Shown: positions 1-11,402, counted from the stretch's first letter. The stretch is 64,000 nt of DNA from Anolis sagrei (GCF_037176765.1 NC_090026.1:60579252-60643251); one strand, 5' to 3'. The notes: generated by a model not told the origin, from the letters alone. Program-made: numbers and translations.

Positions 1-200
1 CATTTCAAGGATGCCATCCATCCATCTTGCCCTTGGTTGGCCCCTCTTCCTTTTTCCTTCCATTTCCCCCAGCATAATTGTCTTCTCTAAGTTTTCCTTT
101 CTTCTCATGATGTGGCCAAAGTACTTCATCTTGGCCTCAACTATTCTTCCCTCCAATGAGCAGTCAGGCTTTATTTCTTGAAGTATGGACTGGTTCTGCT
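1..200 (-). mobile_element. RTE/BovB LINE, 3' part of ORF2
   Basis: The minus strand matches the C-terminal end of the reverse-transcriptase ORF seen better at 61924-62598 and 44745-45172. It includes the stretch that reads GKVEGKRKRGRP and RWMDGIL in the better copies. The window starts inside the element and it stops near 200. It is a diverged relic. Confidence 0.8.
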
Positions 201-1752
201 AGATTAAATAATATTGAATTTTACTAGCTCCTGTATTTTCTTGTCCCAGTTGCAGACAAACCCTAGCTCAGGGTGCAAAAAGCTCTACCAGGTTCACCTG
301 GTGAGATTTTGATCTTCTTTGAAATTTTTGATCTTTTTCCTTTTGTGGGAATCATGGATCTGGAGACTGCAGATCCAGAAGGCCCACTGTATCAATGGGT
401 CATATCGGAAAATGTTCCAAGACACTCCTTTTCTTTCCAAACCAGCTTGCTGTAAAACATGGGAAATGGAGAAGTTATTATCCAAAATGCTCTTGGACAT
501 GTGAGAGTTGTGTATAATTGTGCAAAACCTGGTCTAAAAAAAAAAGGAGGCAATTAAAAAAACTGAAATGTTTTTGTTTCTCTAAAATCTTCCTGATGCA
601 AACAAACCTCATCCTTAAATATTTGCACACAGGAAGTATTTGGAAGATGAATTTCACCCATATGGAAACAGAACCAGATGCATATTCTGGCATCCTGTGG
701 TCTTTAAAGAAACTCGAACAGTGTTGAGAGAAAATTCTAACATGATCAGTGGTGGCTACTCTGAAGGACATATAATGCGCTCCTATGTACTCTGAGGGTT
801 TTGGGGATCTCTCCTCTACAATGTTCTCCTCCACGAACCAAACAAAAAGCCTCTCCCAAAGCCTGATTTTGCTCTTGGTGCTACATAAAGTATTGCAGTT
901 GAGGTGGGAGAAAATTAACAAGGACACACTACTGTGTGGATAGAACTGAGAAAAGTGATTTTCTTTAAGACAGTCACTTTCCTGTGTAACCAAAATGCAG
1001 GATGACTGTGTTTACTCGCTCACCGACTTCTCGTTTCTATGGAGTTCTCATTTCTTCAGAACTGTTGCTCAAACGATTGTTCAGAGAAACAGAATTGCCG
1101 ACTGTTCCTCACAAAAACAGTATTATCATGTTTAGATGTTTGTCTTTTCTGAATTTTCTCATGGTGTATGTCAAAAAGCTATTCTCTTTGAATTGTCATA
1201 CCATAATGCAATAATGCAATAGTCAGTTTTGAAATGTAAGCAAGTAGTTCTGTTCTTCAACAATCTCTCTGACTTTGTTGCCACCAAACCACTACTATAG
1301 TTTGTATGTTTAAAAGTCTACTACCAAAGTTCCTGTAATTTCTAACACATTTTTTTAAAATCTATGATGTAAAAATGTGAATTGCAGAACCATATTTCCA
1401 TTTGAATCAACATAAAAACACCTTTCCCACCTTGTCTGTGACAGGTATTGGTGCTTTCACATTTTTGTAATTTTTCACATTAAAGAGCACTATAGAGTTG
1501 TACCGTTTTGTCATGTTTTCTTTCCATATAAATGTATAAGAAAAACACAAGTGGAACCAGATGAGAGGACAACAGAAAGACAACGGAACTACCACCCAGC
1601 ACCATATCCTGCATTAGTGGTGCTTCCAAAACATCATTTAACTCATAGCTTTTTGTTTTGCTTTTGTTTGTGTTTTTGCGTGGCATTTTTTATTTTGTGT
1701 TTTGATTTTGCTCCCGAGTGTGCTTTCTCGGAAATTTAATTTATGTATTTAT
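201..1752. other. intergenic, nothing recognised
   Basis: AT-rich sequence without a convincing exon, RNA gene or repeat that I can name. Open frames here are short and lack protein-like composition. Confidence 0.5.
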
Positions 1753-1763
1753 TTATTGCATTT

Positions 1764-2889
1764 TTTTTCGCGTCAGGAGCGACTTGAGAAACTGCAAGTC
1801 ACTTCTGTTGTGAGAGAACTGGCCATCTGCAAGGACGTTGCCCAGGGGACACCTGGATGTTTTGATGTTTTACCATCCTTGTGGGAGACTTCTCTGATAT
1901 CCCCACATGGGGAGCTGGAGCTGACAGAGGGAACCCATCTGCACTCTCCCCAGATTCGAACCTCCAACCTGTCAGTCTTCAGTCCTTCCGGCACAAGGGT
2001 TTAATCCATTTATAGCGTAGTTAAAGAGATATCTGGGCAGGGGGGAAACAAGGAATCCCACCTCTGCCACCAAAGCAAGGGATGATAAAATATTATAAAT
2101 GACCGATGTTATTGGTAGTATTAGCCGCCACCACCTCAGCTTTACTGGTCTGAGGAACCAAAGGTGTGAAAGTGTTGTAGGTAAGGTGTGTTTGCCCTTG
2201 TTCTTCTATGGCTTCTTCACTGGCTGACTGGACTTTAAAAGTGCTTGACAAACTGAAGCTAACACCAGTTAAAAGTGAACTAGAAAAGGTTTATTGGACT
2301 TGGAACAAATATCACCTCATAGCATGAGGGGTACAGAAGCATAATTCAGTTGCAGAGACTTAGTTGGATTAAACAGTTAGTTCTACTGACCAAAAAGCTT
2401 TAAAAACTGTGAGTTTCCTTAAACACACTGTTCTATCCTTAGAAACAGTAACTCTTAGAGAACAGACTCCTGTCTGTCTCACACACAGGGCAATAAGATA
2501 TCTTAAACTTCTCCTAAATTTAATAAGACAAAACTCTCTTTTACTGGTCCCCTCAACACAGTAAAACCCTAGCCTTTGTCTCAATCTTATTCCCTAACCT
2601 TAAGGCTCACTTTCTAGCTTTCTTTCCTGTCAGAACCCTATTTTAGCTTCCTCTCCTAAAATTCTATCCTTCTGTGTCTGATGTTAAGACACTTCTTCTG
2701 TCAAAAGCTGACAGCTTATTTCCCTCTCTCAACTGACTTCTCCCCTAATTGCTCTACCCAATCAGGAGTCGGCTTGACTCCTCCTCCTGCCTCTGCCTGT
2801 CTTTCAAGATGAAAGCTACTGATATTCAGGCTTCGGCCTGGTCGCCTAAAAGGTAGATTTCACTACACCATTGCACCACCGGGGGCTCC
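1764..2889 (-). mobile_element. tRNA-derived SINE (lizard SINE2 type), split by a solo LTR
   Basis: The SINE is on the minus strand. Its tail and body are at 1764-2010 and its 5' head (GGAGCCCCCGGTGGTGC) is at 2868-2889. Pol III B-box sequence GATTCGAACC (reverse) is visible near 1953. The two parts are separated by the LTR at 2011-2867. The whole is flanked by an 11-bp target duplication TTATTGCATTT at 1753-1763 and 2890-2900, which shows that the two parts were one insertion. Confidence 0.85.
2011..2867 (-). mobile_element. solo LTR (fossil) inside the SINE
   Basis: An 857-bp block interrupts the SINE and is flanked by a 5-bp duplication CCATT (2006-2010 and 2868-2872). Short inverted ends and an AATAAA on the minus strand near 2288-2300 fit an LTR read on the minus strand. 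No internal retroviral genes accompany it, so it is a solo LTR. The family (retrovirus or gypsy-like) cannot be told from the LTR alone. It is younger than the SINE it sits in. Confidence 0.7.
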
Positions 2890-2939
2890 TTATTGCATTT
2901 ACAGCCCTCCATACTTAAAACGGTTTATACAATCTATAT

Positions 2940-3060
2940 ACCGTATATTCCAGGGTACTAGATGACTTTTTAGGCATGTAAAACCTTATAAAATTTTGAG
3001 GGTCGTCTAGTACCCCGGGTATAAAATTAAAATAATAATAAAATTACCGGTAGAGCCAGA
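2940..3060 (+). repeat. ACCGTAT-headed short element
   Basis: It begins ACCGTATATTCC and contains the pair GGGTACTAGATGAC and GTCGTCTAGTACCC in inverted orientation. Its architecture resembles the elements at 37895, 43239 and 51075. Family not known to me. Confidence 0.4.
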
Positions 3061-3174
3061 GACATCATGGCGGCAGGAAGAAGGAGAGCGGCCTGAGCAG
3101 AGCGGGAGGCCCTTCTGGAGGCAGCACAGGAAGCAGCCCAGAGACCCAGGGGCAACCGCACGCCAGGCGTAGAG

Positions 3175-3547
3175 GACAGAAAAGCTGGAAGGGTTTGGTG
3201 GGCATTGACCTGGAGTTTGGGAGTTGTAGTTCACCTACATCCAGAGAGTACTGTGGACTGAAACAATGATGGATTTGGACCAAACTTGGCACAAATACTC
3301 AATGTGCCCAAATGTGAACACTGGTGGAGTTTAAGGAAAATAGAACTTGACATTTGGGATGTGTAGTTGCTGGGATTTATAGTTCACCTGCAATAAAAGA
3401 GCACCAACGATAGAATTGGGCCAAACTTCCCATATAGAACCCCCATGACCAAAGAAAATACTATGTTTTCTGATGGTTTTTGGTGACCCCTCTGATGCCC
3501 TCTGGTGACCCCTCCAGAGGTCCCGACCCCCAGGTTGAGAAACATTG
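3175..3547. mobile_element. non-autonomous hAT-like element, one end
   Basis: The right end reads CCCAGGTTGAGAAACATTG, the terminal inverted repeat of the hAT-like family seen whole at 44354-44729. The interior carries the module 'tttgggatgtgtagttgctgggatttatagttcacc' in two pieces, also found in the other copies. The left end is not defined. Confidence 0.55.
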
Positions 3548-3892
3548 CTCTAATGCTTGCTGGAGCAATCAAGCAATTGGAGAAGGGAAGGGGGGAAGAA
3601 GAGTTGATGTGAGGAGTGGTAAGCAGTACACAGTGATCACTGCTCAGCCAAGGCCAAGAGGAGAAAGGTAAACGTGGCTGTCAAGCTGCTCCAGACCAGT
3701 TTGGTACCACTTAGTTAGTCATTAGGCAGCTCGGTGCCATTCCATGCCTGTGACACTGATCTGGAAGATCCCATTCAGGATCAGTATTGATGTATATAGC
3801 TCATGTAGATGGGCCCTTAATTGAATTGCAGGAGAAGGTATATCGGAATATGTTATAGTCACTTAATACAGTTGTGCATATTTTCCTTTTAG
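3548..3892. other. intergenic, nothing recognised
   Basis: About 345 bases between repeats. I see no exon or named repeat. Confidence 0.5.
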
Positions 3893-4925
3893 AATCATAG
3901 AATCATAGAATTGTGGAGTTGGAAGAGACCTCATGGGCCATCCAGTCCAAGCTCCAGCCAAGAAGCTGGAATATTGCATTCAAAGCACCCCTGATGGCCA
4001 TCCAGCCTCTGTTTAAAAGCTTCCAAAGAATAACAAAATGAAGTTCAACAGTGACAAATGCAAGATACTCCACTTTGGCAGGAAAAACGAAATGCAAAGA
4101 TACAGAATGGGGGATGCCTGGCTTGAGAGCAGTACGTGTGAAAAAGATCTTGGAGTCCTCGTGGACAACAAGTTAAACATGAGCCAACAATGTGATGTGG
4201 CGGCAAAAAAAGCCAATGGGATTTTGGCCTGCATCAATAGGAGCATAGTGTCTAAATCCAGGGAAGTAATGCTACCCCTCTATTCTGCTTTGGTTAGACC
4301 ACACCTGGAATATTGTGTCCATTTCTGGGCACCACAATTCAAGAGAGATGTTGACAGGCTGGAGTGTGTCCAGAGGAGAGCGACTAAAATGATAAAAGGT
4401 CTGGAGAACAAGCCCTATGAGGAGCGGCTTAAGGAGCTGGGCATGTTTAGCCTGAAGAAGAGAAGGCTGAGAGGGATTATGATAGCCATGGATAAATATG
4501 TGAGAGGAAGTCACAGGGAGGAGGGAGCAAGCTTGTTTTTTGCTTCCCTGGAGACTAGGACGTGGAACAATGGCTTCAAACTACAAGAGAGGAGATTCCA
4601 TCTGAACATGAGGAAGAACTTCCTGACTGTGAGAGCGGTTCAGCAGTGGAACTCTCTGCCCCAGTGTGTGGTGGAGGCTCCTTCTTTGGAAGCTTTTAAA
4701 CAGAGGCTGGATGGCCATCTGTCAGGGGTGATTTGAATGCAATATTCCTGCTTCTTGGCAGGGGGTTGGACTGAATAGCCCATGAGGTCTCTTCCAACTC
4801 TTTGATTCTATGATTCTATGATTCTAAGCGACTTGCCTCCACTACACTCTGGGGCAGAGAGTTCCACTGCTGAACGGCTCTCACAGTCAGGAAGTTCTTC
4901 CTGATGTTCAGATGGAATCTCCTTT
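3893..4925 (-). mobile_element. CR1 LINE 3' end, split by a second CR1
   Basis: Minus-strand CR1 3' sequence occurs at 3893-4030 and continues at 4830-4925 (the 'cctccactacactctggggcagagagttcc' motif, in two parts). The plus-strand CR1 at 4031-4829 has inserted between them. Confidence 0.8.
4031..4829 (+). mobile_element. CR1 LINE, ORF2 C-terminal part
   Basis: A 232-codon frame (4038-4736) encodes the C-terminal third of CR1 ORF2, with [46 protein letters not shown] and [20 protein letters not shown]. It is 5' truncated. The tail carries the CR1 hallmark ATTCTATG octamer repeat near 4804-4828. The frame is intact, so the copy is fairly young, but it cannot move on its own because endonuclease and most of the RT are absent. 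Confidence 0.92.
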
Positions 4926-5564
4926 TGCTTCACACATTGCGTTTATCCATTCTTTTAATTACTAATGTATTTACCTTTTCTTATTTTCCCATTGCTCCCA
5001 TGGTTGTCAAAGTGTTATCTGCTTCAGTCAGTTGTTATTTTAATGCAATGTTTTGGTGTTCTCACAGTTATATGAAAAGATACCTGCATGTAGATAAAAT
5101 TAATAACAACCTGCCTACCGAAGTTCTGGGGCTCCTGATGATTACTCACTAAAAGCCTCACAGAATGCAGAGTCAATGGTGCTTTGTAGAGCTCAAATTA
5201 CATTATGACCTTGGATCACCATTGCAGCCACTGACAGATGCCATTAGCCAGTAATTTATAGAATTATATAATGGATTCTACTAGGGTTATTTGCTTGTTT
5301 GTTTCTTTGTGGTTGCTGAGTTGGCAATTAGAAATTTCCATAGATTCCACAAATCTAGGAATTATATAAAATTGCCTGCTGAAATAGTTGTGTTCAGAGG
5401 TGGCTATATCCTCCATTATTGGCTCAATTTTCTCCTTTTAAACAGCCGTCTTTTATCTAGTTATTTTAAAAATGAGATAAATGATTCTTGGGGGAAAATC
5501 TGAAAATTAAAAATACAATTTTTTAATGCTGAAAGCATGGTTCAGCTATTAAACACACACAAAA
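4926..5564. other. intergenic, nothing recognised
   Basis: No exon or named repeat seen. Confidence 0.5.
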
Positions 5565-5636
5565 AAGCTGGTCTGAGTCCCTCTACGGAGGCTGAGAAGA
5601 TTGGGATATAAAAGTTTTAAATAAATAATAATTAAA
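5565..5636 (+). mobile_element. L2 LINE 3' tail
   Basis: The 'tctgagtccctctacggaggctgagaa' type tail followed by 'gggatataaa' and ATAA repeats is the usual L2 3' end seen elsewhere in the window. Confidence 0.5.
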
Positions 5637-5789
5637 TAAAATCATTAACAACATTAACAGAAACATTATCTGAATTGCTCTTAATTAAGCATTGCTCTTA
5701 ATCATCTTGGATAATTATATTACTGTGACATGTGTGGGCAAGAATAAGAAATGGAGTTTTGACACCAACTGTTATGAAAAAACAAGCAC

Positions 5790-5791
5790 TG

Positions 5792-5841
<50 letters not shown>

Positions 5842-6543
5842 CTGAAACACAACAAGATGAGTCCACAGCAGACTAGATCACTCTGCTGGCTGTTGTATTG
5901 GATCACAAGTCGGACACTTCCCAAGTGTCTAGGACTGTGTGATGTATCGGCAAATAATGAATGCAGATCCCAGTAAGGTGGCCTTCTGCACCTGGCAGCT
6001 GGTAATTTTGTCAGCGCCGATTGTGATTAAGTGCAGGCCAGGGTCTTTAGGCACTGTACCCAATGTGCCGATCACCACTGGGACCACCTTGATTGGCTTG
6101 TGCCAGAGTCTTTGCAGTTGGATCTTTAAATCCTCACATCATGTCAGCTTTTCCAGTTTTTTCTGTTCAACCCTGCTGTCACCTGGGATTGCAACACTGA
6201 CAATCCATACTTTGTTTTTTAACACGATCGTGAGGTCAGGAATATTGTGTTCCAAAACTCTGTCTGTCTGAATCCAGAAGTCCCAGAGTAGCTTGACGTG
6301 TTCATTCTCTGTAGCTTTTTCTGGCTTGTGATCCCACCAGTTCTTTGTTGCAGGCAGATGGTATTTGTGGAACAAGTTCCAATGAATCATCTGACCAATG
6401 GTGTTATGCCTCTGCTTGTAGTCTGTCTACAATCTTCTTGCAGCAGCTGAGGATGTGATCTATTGTTTCATCTGCTTCCTTGCAGATTCTACATTTGGGA
6501 TCTGTCATCAACTTTTCAATTCTCGCTTTGATGGCATCGGTTC
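5790..6543 (-). mobile_element. R4/Dong-like LINE, C-terminal endonuclease region
   Basis: The minus strand encodes KLLWDFWIQTDRVLEHNIPDL, then WIVSVAIPGDSRVEQKKLEK, typical of the restriction-like endonuclease domain (PD...D type) at the C terminus of R2/R4/NeSL-clade LINEs. An upstream CRICKEADETIDHILSC knuckle is also readable. The element is 5' truncated. Its 3' end is on the left and carries a (TTA)n run at 5792-5839. Its 5' end abuts the (ATT)n tail of the neighbouring L2. Dong is known to insert in TTA/TAA repeats, which fits. Confidence 0.75.
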
Positions 6544-6584
<41 letters not shown>

Positions 6585-6715
6585 TACATTTATACCCCAC
6601 CCTTCTCACCCCAATGGGGGACTCAGGGCAGCTTACCGACCATGGCATACAATGCCGCATTACACATATAACAATAAATATCAATTTAAACAATTAGCAT
6701 ATCAATTTAAACATA
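6544..6715 (-). mobile_element. L2 LINE 3' end with (AAT)n tail
   Basis: Minus-strand L2 3' UTR ('tttataccccacccttctcacccc' type) starts with a (ATT)n run at 6544-6582, the reverse of the (AAT)n tail seen on the plus-strand L2 at 14893-14919. Confidence 0.75.
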
Positions 6716-6720
6716 TTTGA

Positions 6721-7095
6721 CTTGTATTTTATTTATTTGATTTGTATACCGCTACTCCCAATTTGGCTCGGAGCGGTTTACAGCAGTAGATTAAAACAAT
6801 ATAACCAACTTTAAAATACAATAAAAACGAGAACAGACATGGTCCCGAGTTATTCACCCATCGAAAGCTTGTTGGAAAAGAAAGGTTTTACAGGCTTTCC
6901 GAAAAGCAAATAGCTCTCGGATGGTTCGGGTTTCAACTGGCAAGGCATTCCATAAATAAGGGGCCACGATCGAGAAGGCTCTCTGCCTAGTAGAGGACAG
7001 ATGATAAGTCCGGATGCTGGGAACTTCAAGCAAATGTTGGTTTTCGGACCGAAGTAATCTCTGGGGTTGGTAGGGGGATAAGCGGGCCTTCAGTA
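6721..7095 (-). mobile_element. L2 LINE 3' end
   Basis: Minus-strand sequence with the L2 3' UTR ('gtataccgctactcccaatttgg') and C-terminal ORF2 motifs (FSVVAP-like, KTFLF-like) in decayed form. Confidence 0.75.
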
Positions 7096-7591
7096 ATAAA
7101 CATTACATATCAATTGAACTTTTCCCTTTCTCCCACCTTTCCTAACTATTAAATAACACGCCTGCAATGGCAATTCCCTTTTCAATATTGCATCTGTTTT
7201 TTTGATGTAGTTTTGGATGAGGAATTTGAAAAGCACAATAAAAATATAATACAGTTATTCACAAATGTCATTACTACTGTAATACTGATTTCATCATACA
7301 ACACAAAAATGTCAAAGGAAGTTGGAGCAAATTTGAAGTCACCTTTGGACTTAGAATGCAAAATTCCAATAAAACCACTATACATTTTTAAGAAAAGGAT
7401 TTCTGACCGTCAATTTTTGAGGCCTCTTTTATTTTGATTTTTCAAAAGTAATATCTAATGGTAATCATTCCCAAAATACACTTTAGATGAGTCACGCATA
7501 GAGACAGGTAAGATTTATTATCATCATCTTTCAGAAGATTATTTTCCAAGTTAGTTTGAATGTATACCAGTATTCTGGCATTTTGCTTATA
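7096..7591. other. intergenic, nothing recognised
   Basis: AT-rich sequence with no exon or named repeat. Confidence 0.5.
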
Positions 7592-7596
7592 ATAAC

Positions 7597-8353
7597 TGTT
7601 CTGTCGCGCGCTGGGCTTGAAACAAATTGCCTTTAAAACAGGACGTGCAACTTTAGCCCAGCAGGAAGCCAGGGGGCCTGAAGAGAAATTCATAAGGATT
7701 TTCACCATAAACAGTCTCTAGAGGGCTTGTAAAATATAACAAAGTCTTTTATTGGTGAACAATCAACAGAAACTTCTTTTGTCTTCAAAAGGTTAAACAA
7801 ATGCTTCCAGGCTTTTGTGCAACTGATGGCTTCTAACTGTTACTTTTACTCTAAAGGAAAATCCCTTTCCAAACTTCTCCCAGGCTAACTGTGAACCTAA
7901 ACCTGATGTGATGTGGATCCACTACCGGGCTGAACTGCGTCTCAAAACCGACTGGATCTACCAGTAGGCCTGTAGTCACTTAGCTGGAGTTCTTGATGTT
8001 TAAAGCTGTTATTCCCACCGAAATTCCTCAGGGCTGTAAAGCTGTTTCCCTGGGAACCTTTGGTAATCTTTAGATGCTCTTAAGACTGTTCTCCCCTGGG
8101 AAGTCTTAAGGGTTGAAGCCTTTGTACAGGAGAAAGTCTGTACACGCCGTTTAGCAGTGGCTCCCTTCCTTTCTCAATTGTCTTGAACAGGGGGCGGAAC
8201 CAAACTTAATAATGATGGACAGGGGGCCTGCCCTATAACTGCAAACTTTAACAGGAAGCCACCCTTCTGCAGAATCCCAAGCCTTGGGCTGCAAGCAAAC
8301 ACTTAATACAAAGCAAATAAAGTTGGAGCTTCTGGTACAGCTGTACCAGCACA
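7597..8353 (-). mobile_element. solo LTR (fossil)
   Basis: A 757-bp block with TG...CA ends (TGTTCTG... and ...CAGCACA) flanked by the 5-bp duplication ATAAC at 7592-7596 and 8354-8358. AATAAA is present on the minus strand near 7750. No retroviral coding region accompanies it. Perfect flanks suggest a moderate age. The family is not determined. Confidence 0.7.
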
Positions 8354-8358
8354 ATAAC

Positions 8359-8844
8359 ATTACAATAATATTAATTCTGGAAATCTACAATATGCCTTTA
8401 TCAAAGCTTCTCTCCCGGCCCAGGATAATGGCATACAATATTCATATTCCCACTCCCCATGAACTCACCCTGAGCTAATCATAAACTCTCTGTTGAACTT
8501 TCCTCAAAGGATAGTTGGGAAGATAAAAATGTGCAATGTTTGTATGAATGTGTGTGTGGGGAGTTTATTCCCAGGAAATTCCTTCATTGCCTAAGTGCAT
8601 CATGAAAGGCACAACGGAGTTTGTTTTGTCATTCTGTCCTTGATATTTGAACTCAACACAATAAGAATTTCAGGAAGAAAAAAAAAGCATTTGCTGCAAT
8701 GCAAGAATACTCCCCAGCACAATTATCAGCTTGTGGTATAATAACATTACAATAATATTAATTCTGGAAAGGAGAAAGGGCAGGAGAAAGGGCAGGAGAA
8801 AGGTCTTTGGGAGAAGGGAAGGCAGACAGGAGAGATGTCTAGTC
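8359..8844. other. intergenic with a 30-bp direct repeat
   Basis: The sequence ATAACATTACAATAATATTA plus ten more bases occurs at 8354-8383 and again at 8740-8769. Nothing else is recognised. Confidence 0.5.
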
Positions 8845-9238
8845 CTCAGACACACTCTGCTTCATTTGGAAAAATGCTGTACTCGCAGAGCTAAGATGGT
8901 GTCATATTTCAGTGTCAGTGTTGACTTTTGTGGAGAGGTGGCTGCCAAGGTAGAGGAAATGGTCAACGTTTTCTAGAGTTACATCATTAAGCTGTATTTC
9001 TGGCATTGAAGAGGAATTGGCTGGTGACTGCTGGAAGAGCACTTTGGTTTTCTCGATGTTCAATGGGAGGCCGACCTTCTTGAATGCTTCTGCAAAGGTA
9101 TTTAGGATGGTTTGTAGGTCTTCTGAATGTGCACAGACTATGTTATCATCAGCATATTGGAGTTCTATAACAGATGTTGTGACTTTGGATTTGGCTTTCA
9201 GCTTGCTTAGGTTAAATAGCTTGCCATCTGTCCAATAG
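8845..9238 (-). mobile_element. LINE fragment, same family as 11720-12820
   Basis: The minus strand matches the RT region of the zinc-finger-bearing LINE at 11720-12820. Corresponding parts are the KTKVLFQQSP, QLNGVTLENVDH and FRMKQRVFE-like stretches. Diverged and truncated. Confidence 0.75.
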
Positions 9239-9239
9239 G

Positions 9240-9800
9240 TGACTTGGCTTGGAGGAGATCCTCTGCCACGTCATTGGAGCCAGAGCCAATCACAGTGAGC
9301 TGGTCTGAGCCTTTTTTTTTTGTTGTGTCAGGAGTGACTCCTGGTGTGAGAGAATTGGCCGTCTGCAAGGACGTTGCCCAGGGGACGCCTGGATGATTTG
9401 ATGTTTTTATCATCCTTGTGGGAGGCTTCTCTCATGTCCCCGCATGAGGAGCTGGAGCTGATAGAGGGAGCTCATCCGCCTCTCCCCGGATTCGAACCTG
9501 CAACCTGTCGGTCTTCAGTCCTGCCAGCACAGGGGTTTAACCCACTGTGCCACCGGGGTCTGAGCCTGCCCCTTGGCCAATCAGGAGCGGAGGCGGCACC
9601 GACCGGCTCACGGCACTCAGCCAATCGGGGTCGGGAGAGGGAAACTCAAACACAATGTCAGTGCATGAATCTTTGACTGTATAAAAATTGTTGCACACTC
9701 CATGTTGGTTATGCTTGTAGTTTTGGGCATCCACTCTTGGGTAATTAAAGCCTCTGTCTCTGACTTAGAACCCTGGAACTTTTAATTGTTACCGTAAAAT
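9240..9800 (+). mobile_element. possible LTR fragment (fossil), split by a SINE
   Basis: Two or three GCCAATC boxes (about 9288, 9578 and 9620), a TATAAAA at about 9680 and an ATTAAAG near 9747 are spaced like an LTR promoter and polyadenylation region. Ends and target duplication are not resolved. The SINE at 9312-9556 lies inside. Family uncertain. Confidence 0.35.
9312..9556 (-). mobile_element. tRNA-derived SINE (lizard SINE2 type)
   Basis: The minus-strand SINE has poly(T) on the left, B box GATTCGAACC (reverse) and the head complement GCCACCGGGG. It is flanked by the 10-bp target duplication GGTCTGAGCC (9302-9311 and 9557-9566). Confidence 0.9.
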
Positions 9801-10069
9801 GCTTGCCAGGCCGAACTCTCATTTAATTGCAACCTAAAATTTATTCACATCAAAGGAAGAGATTCCTCCTAAACTCCCTGGTGGTAAAACTCAGCAATGG
9901 AATATGCTGCCTCAGAGAGTGGTGGAGTTTCCTGTTTCGGAAGTTTTTAAGCAGAAGCTAGATGGCCATCTGTTGAAAGGGTTTGTGTAGTGCAGGGGTC
10001 CCCAAACTAAGGCCCGCGGGCCGGATATGGCCCCCCGAGAGCATTTATCCGGCCCGCGGGGTGTGGAGA

Positions 10070-10260
10070 AGGGTGGGGAGGCGGCGGGCGAAGCAGCTTC
10101 GGGGCCACTTCGTCCTCCGCCTCCCTGGGCCCAGCCAGCTCTTCTCCTGCCTGGCCTCATCCCAATGGCAAGAGAAGGGGGGAGGCGGCAAGCGAAGCAG
10201 CTTTGGGGCTGCTTCGTCCTCTGCCTCCCTGGGCCCAGCCAGCTCTTCTGCCTTTGGGAA
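10070..10260 (+). repeat. GC-rich imperfect tandem duplication
   Basis: A unit of about 110 bp containing 'gaagcagctt', 'cttcgtcct' and 'gcctccctgggcccagccag' occurs twice (about 10075-10150 and 10184-10250). It lies inside the hAT element. Frames on both strands are open because of composition; I do not read them as genes. Confidence 0.6.
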
Positions 10261-10599
10261 GGGGCCATGAGCTGTGTGCATCCGCAGAGCAGAGCCAGGC
10301 GGAGCAGCAGCCGTGTCCCGGGCATGGTGCGCCTCCCAAGCCTTTGGCTGTCAGGGCAGGGACTCCATGGGCTTCCCTGCAAGGGAAGGAGCAGAGGGAG
10401 GGGGTCAGTGCGGAGGGAGCGAACGAGGGAGGGAGGGGTCTCCTTCCACCAGGGAAGCACCTGCCAAGACCCTCCTCCTCCTCCTCCTCTGCTGGGCAAG
10501 AACACCCTCCCTTCACACACACACACTTATAGACATCATCTGGGTTGTAGAATTTGGGCTGTATGGCTGTGTTCCAGAAGCATTCTCTCCTGATATTCT

Positions 10600-11325
10600 C
10601 TCTTTGGTTCCATCCTTCCTTGTCTCTTTCCTTCCTTCCTTCCCTCTTTCTCTTTTTCATTCCTTCTCTCCTTCCTTCCCTCTTTCACTTTTTATTTCCT
10701 TCTCTCCTTCCTTCTTTACCTTTCTTTCTTTCCTTTTCTCCTTCCCTCCTTCTTTCCCTCTTTCTCTCTCCTTCCTTCCATCTCTACCCTTCTTTCTTTC
10801 CTTCTTTCTCTCCTTCCCTCCTTTTTCCCTTTCTTCTTTCCCTTTCTTTCTCTCTTTCTCTCCCTCCTTCTCTCCTTCCTTCCTTCCTTCCTTCTCTACT
10901 CTTTTTCCTTCTTTCTCTCCTTTCCTCCTTCTTTCCCTTTCTTTCTCTTTCTCTCCCTCCTTCATTCTCTACCCTTCTTTTCTTCCCTCCTTCTTTCCCT
11001 CTTTCTTTCTCTACTTCCTTCCTTCTCTACCCTTATTTCTTTACTTCTTTCTCTCCTTCCCCCTTCTTTCCCTTTCTTTCTCTTTCTCTCCCTCCTTCCT
11101 TCATTCTCTACCCTGCTTTCTTTCCTTCCCTCCTTCTTCCCTTGTTCTTTCCCTCTTTATTTCTCTCCTTCCTTCCCTACCCTTCTTTCTTTCCTTCTCT
11201 CCTTCCCCCTTCTTTCCCTCTTTCTTTCTCTTTCTCTCCCTCCTTCCTTCTCTACCCTTCTTTCTTTCCTTCTTTCTCTCCTTCCCTCCCCCCTTCTCTC
11301 TTTCCTTCCTTCTTTCCTCCTTTCT
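10600..11325 (+). repeat. polypyrimidine (CTTT/CCTT)n tract
   Basis: About 725 bp of nearly pure C and T on the plus strand, built from CCTT, CTTT and CTCC units with local higher-order repeats of about 60-70 bp. Long frames that read as Ser/Phe/Leu/Pro are artefacts of the repeat. Confidence 0.95.
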
Positions 11326-11402
11326 GTGTATGTGTTTTGTGTGTGTATATGCATAGATGTGTGTGTTTGTGTATATATGTGTGTGGGTTTGCACATGCAT
11401 TG
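11325..11402 (+). repeat. (TG)n-rich microsatellite
   Basis: Interrupted TG, TATG and TGTGTG runs following the polypyrimidine tract. Confidence 0.8.

Noticed and set aside
478-993. 171-codon minus-strand frame
   Set aside because: No domain, no compositional signature, no splice or promoter context. Likely chance.
9240-9800. An expressed gene promoter with CCAAT and TATA boxes
   Set aside because: The layout fits an old LTR better, no coding region follows, and a CR1 begins directly downstream.
9912-10660. GC-rich frames of up to 204 codons
   Set aside because: Inside a hAT element, with overlapping open frames on both strands, no domain, no splice context and no conserved motif.
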